From NCBI GenBank assembly GCA_003451785.1, contig DMJL01000251.1, positions 1 to 6,589 on the forward strand: a DNA stretch of 6,589 bases, in the 5' to 3' direction. The notes beneath the pieces are model-generated. The model worked only from the letters and a program-made list of their open reading frames with translations. It searched no databases and had not been told where the DNA came from. The position numbers were made by a program, and so were the translations under genes. Shown one piece after another: positions 6,351-6,589 of this stretch. Within the stretch, counting starts at the first letter, position 1; the number at the start of each line of letters is the position of its first letter. This DNA is from Bacteroidales bacterium. GTDB lineage: Bacteria; Bacteroidota; Bacteroidia; Bacteroidales; UBA7960.

Positions 6351-6589
6351 ATGATTAAGCGATTTTTAGTTTTGATTATTGCCGGTTTATTATTGATGCC
6401 CGGCAAGGTATCTGCCGATGAGGGAATGTGGCTTCCCTGGCAGATGGACGAAGCACTCATGCAACGAATGCAGGCTATGGGCCTAAACCTAACCCGCGAG
6501 CAGATTTTCAGTACCACCCAACCCAGCCTTCTGCATGCAATTGTGAGCATTGGGGGTTGCACTGCCGAAATGATTTCGCCTGAAGGACT
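6351..6589 (+). CDS. S46-family dipeptidyl-peptidase (DPP7/DPP11-like), N-terminal fragment
   Basis: Only the first 79 codons are in the window; family members are about 700-720 residues. A clear Sec signal peptide is present: MIKR, then the hydrophobic core FLVLIIAGLLLM, and a likely signal-peptidase I site after VSA (residue 22). The mature start DEGMWLPWQM, the stretch MGLNLTREQIFSTTQPSLLHAIVSIGGCTAEMISPEGL (44-79) and the conserved cysteine in GGCTAE are characteristic of the S46 N-terminus. The catalytic-histidine motif (TNHHC) is expected a few residues beyond the edge. These serine exopeptidases act in the periplasm or at the surface, removing dipeptides from oligopeptides, and feed asaccharolytic and gliding Bacteroidota. 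DPP7 and DPP11 specificities are set by residues not in the window. The 54-bp gap after manC is A-rich just before the ATG and has neither a recognisable terminator nor a good promoter box. Confidence 0.9.
   Translation, partial: MIKRFLVLIIAGLLLMPGKVSADEGMWLPWQMDEALMQRMQAMGLNLTREQIFSTTQPSLLHAIVSIGGCTAEMISPEG

Overview
The window reads as chromosomal DNA of a member of the Bacteroidota. The evidence is an S46-type dipeptidyl-peptidase N-terminus, a short one-domain mannose-1-phosphate guanylyltransferase, a phosphoglycerate mutase and MacB-type permease that resemble my recollection of Bacteroidota homologues, the absence of Shine-Dalgarno sequences before any gene, and TAnnTTTG boxes of the Bacteroidota sigma-factor type before two genes. 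No tRNA, rRNA, insertion sequence, phage gene or CRISPR array was seen.

Layout: two divergent gene sets surround an intergenic region of about 345 bp (4171-4515). On the minus strand, reading leftwards, are an MlaE/YrbE-type lipid-transport permease (4170-3430), an MlaF-type ATPase overlapping it by 4 bp (3433-2687), a MacB/FtsX-type permease 18 bp further on (2668-1418), and cofactor-independent phosphoglycerate mutase gpmI (1361 to the window edge, its C-terminus missing). The spacing suggests one transcript for at least the first three genes, with gpmI possibly a read-through member. On the plus strand are a SprT-like zinc metalloprotease (4516-5151), mannose-1-phosphate guanylyltransferase (5196-6296), and the first 79 codons of an exported S46 dipeptidyl-peptidase (6351 to the window edge).

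Functionally, the left arm combines envelope lipid trafficking (MlaE with MlaF), a second ABC-type permease of the MacB/LolCE fold that has no ATPase of its own here, and a central glycolytic enzyme. The right arm joins a putative DNA-protein-crosslink or maintenance protease, GDP-mannose synthesis for surface glycans, and extracellular or periplasmic peptide breakdown. No MCE (MlaD-like) substrate-binding gene is next to mlaEF in the window.

All seven genes belong to recognisable families, and I found no convincing sign of an undescribed system. The points most worth a second look are the pairing of MlaEF with a MacB-type permease, a 21-bp dyad just upstream of the SprT-like gene, and a nine-base homopolymer directly upstream of the candidate mlaE -7 box.
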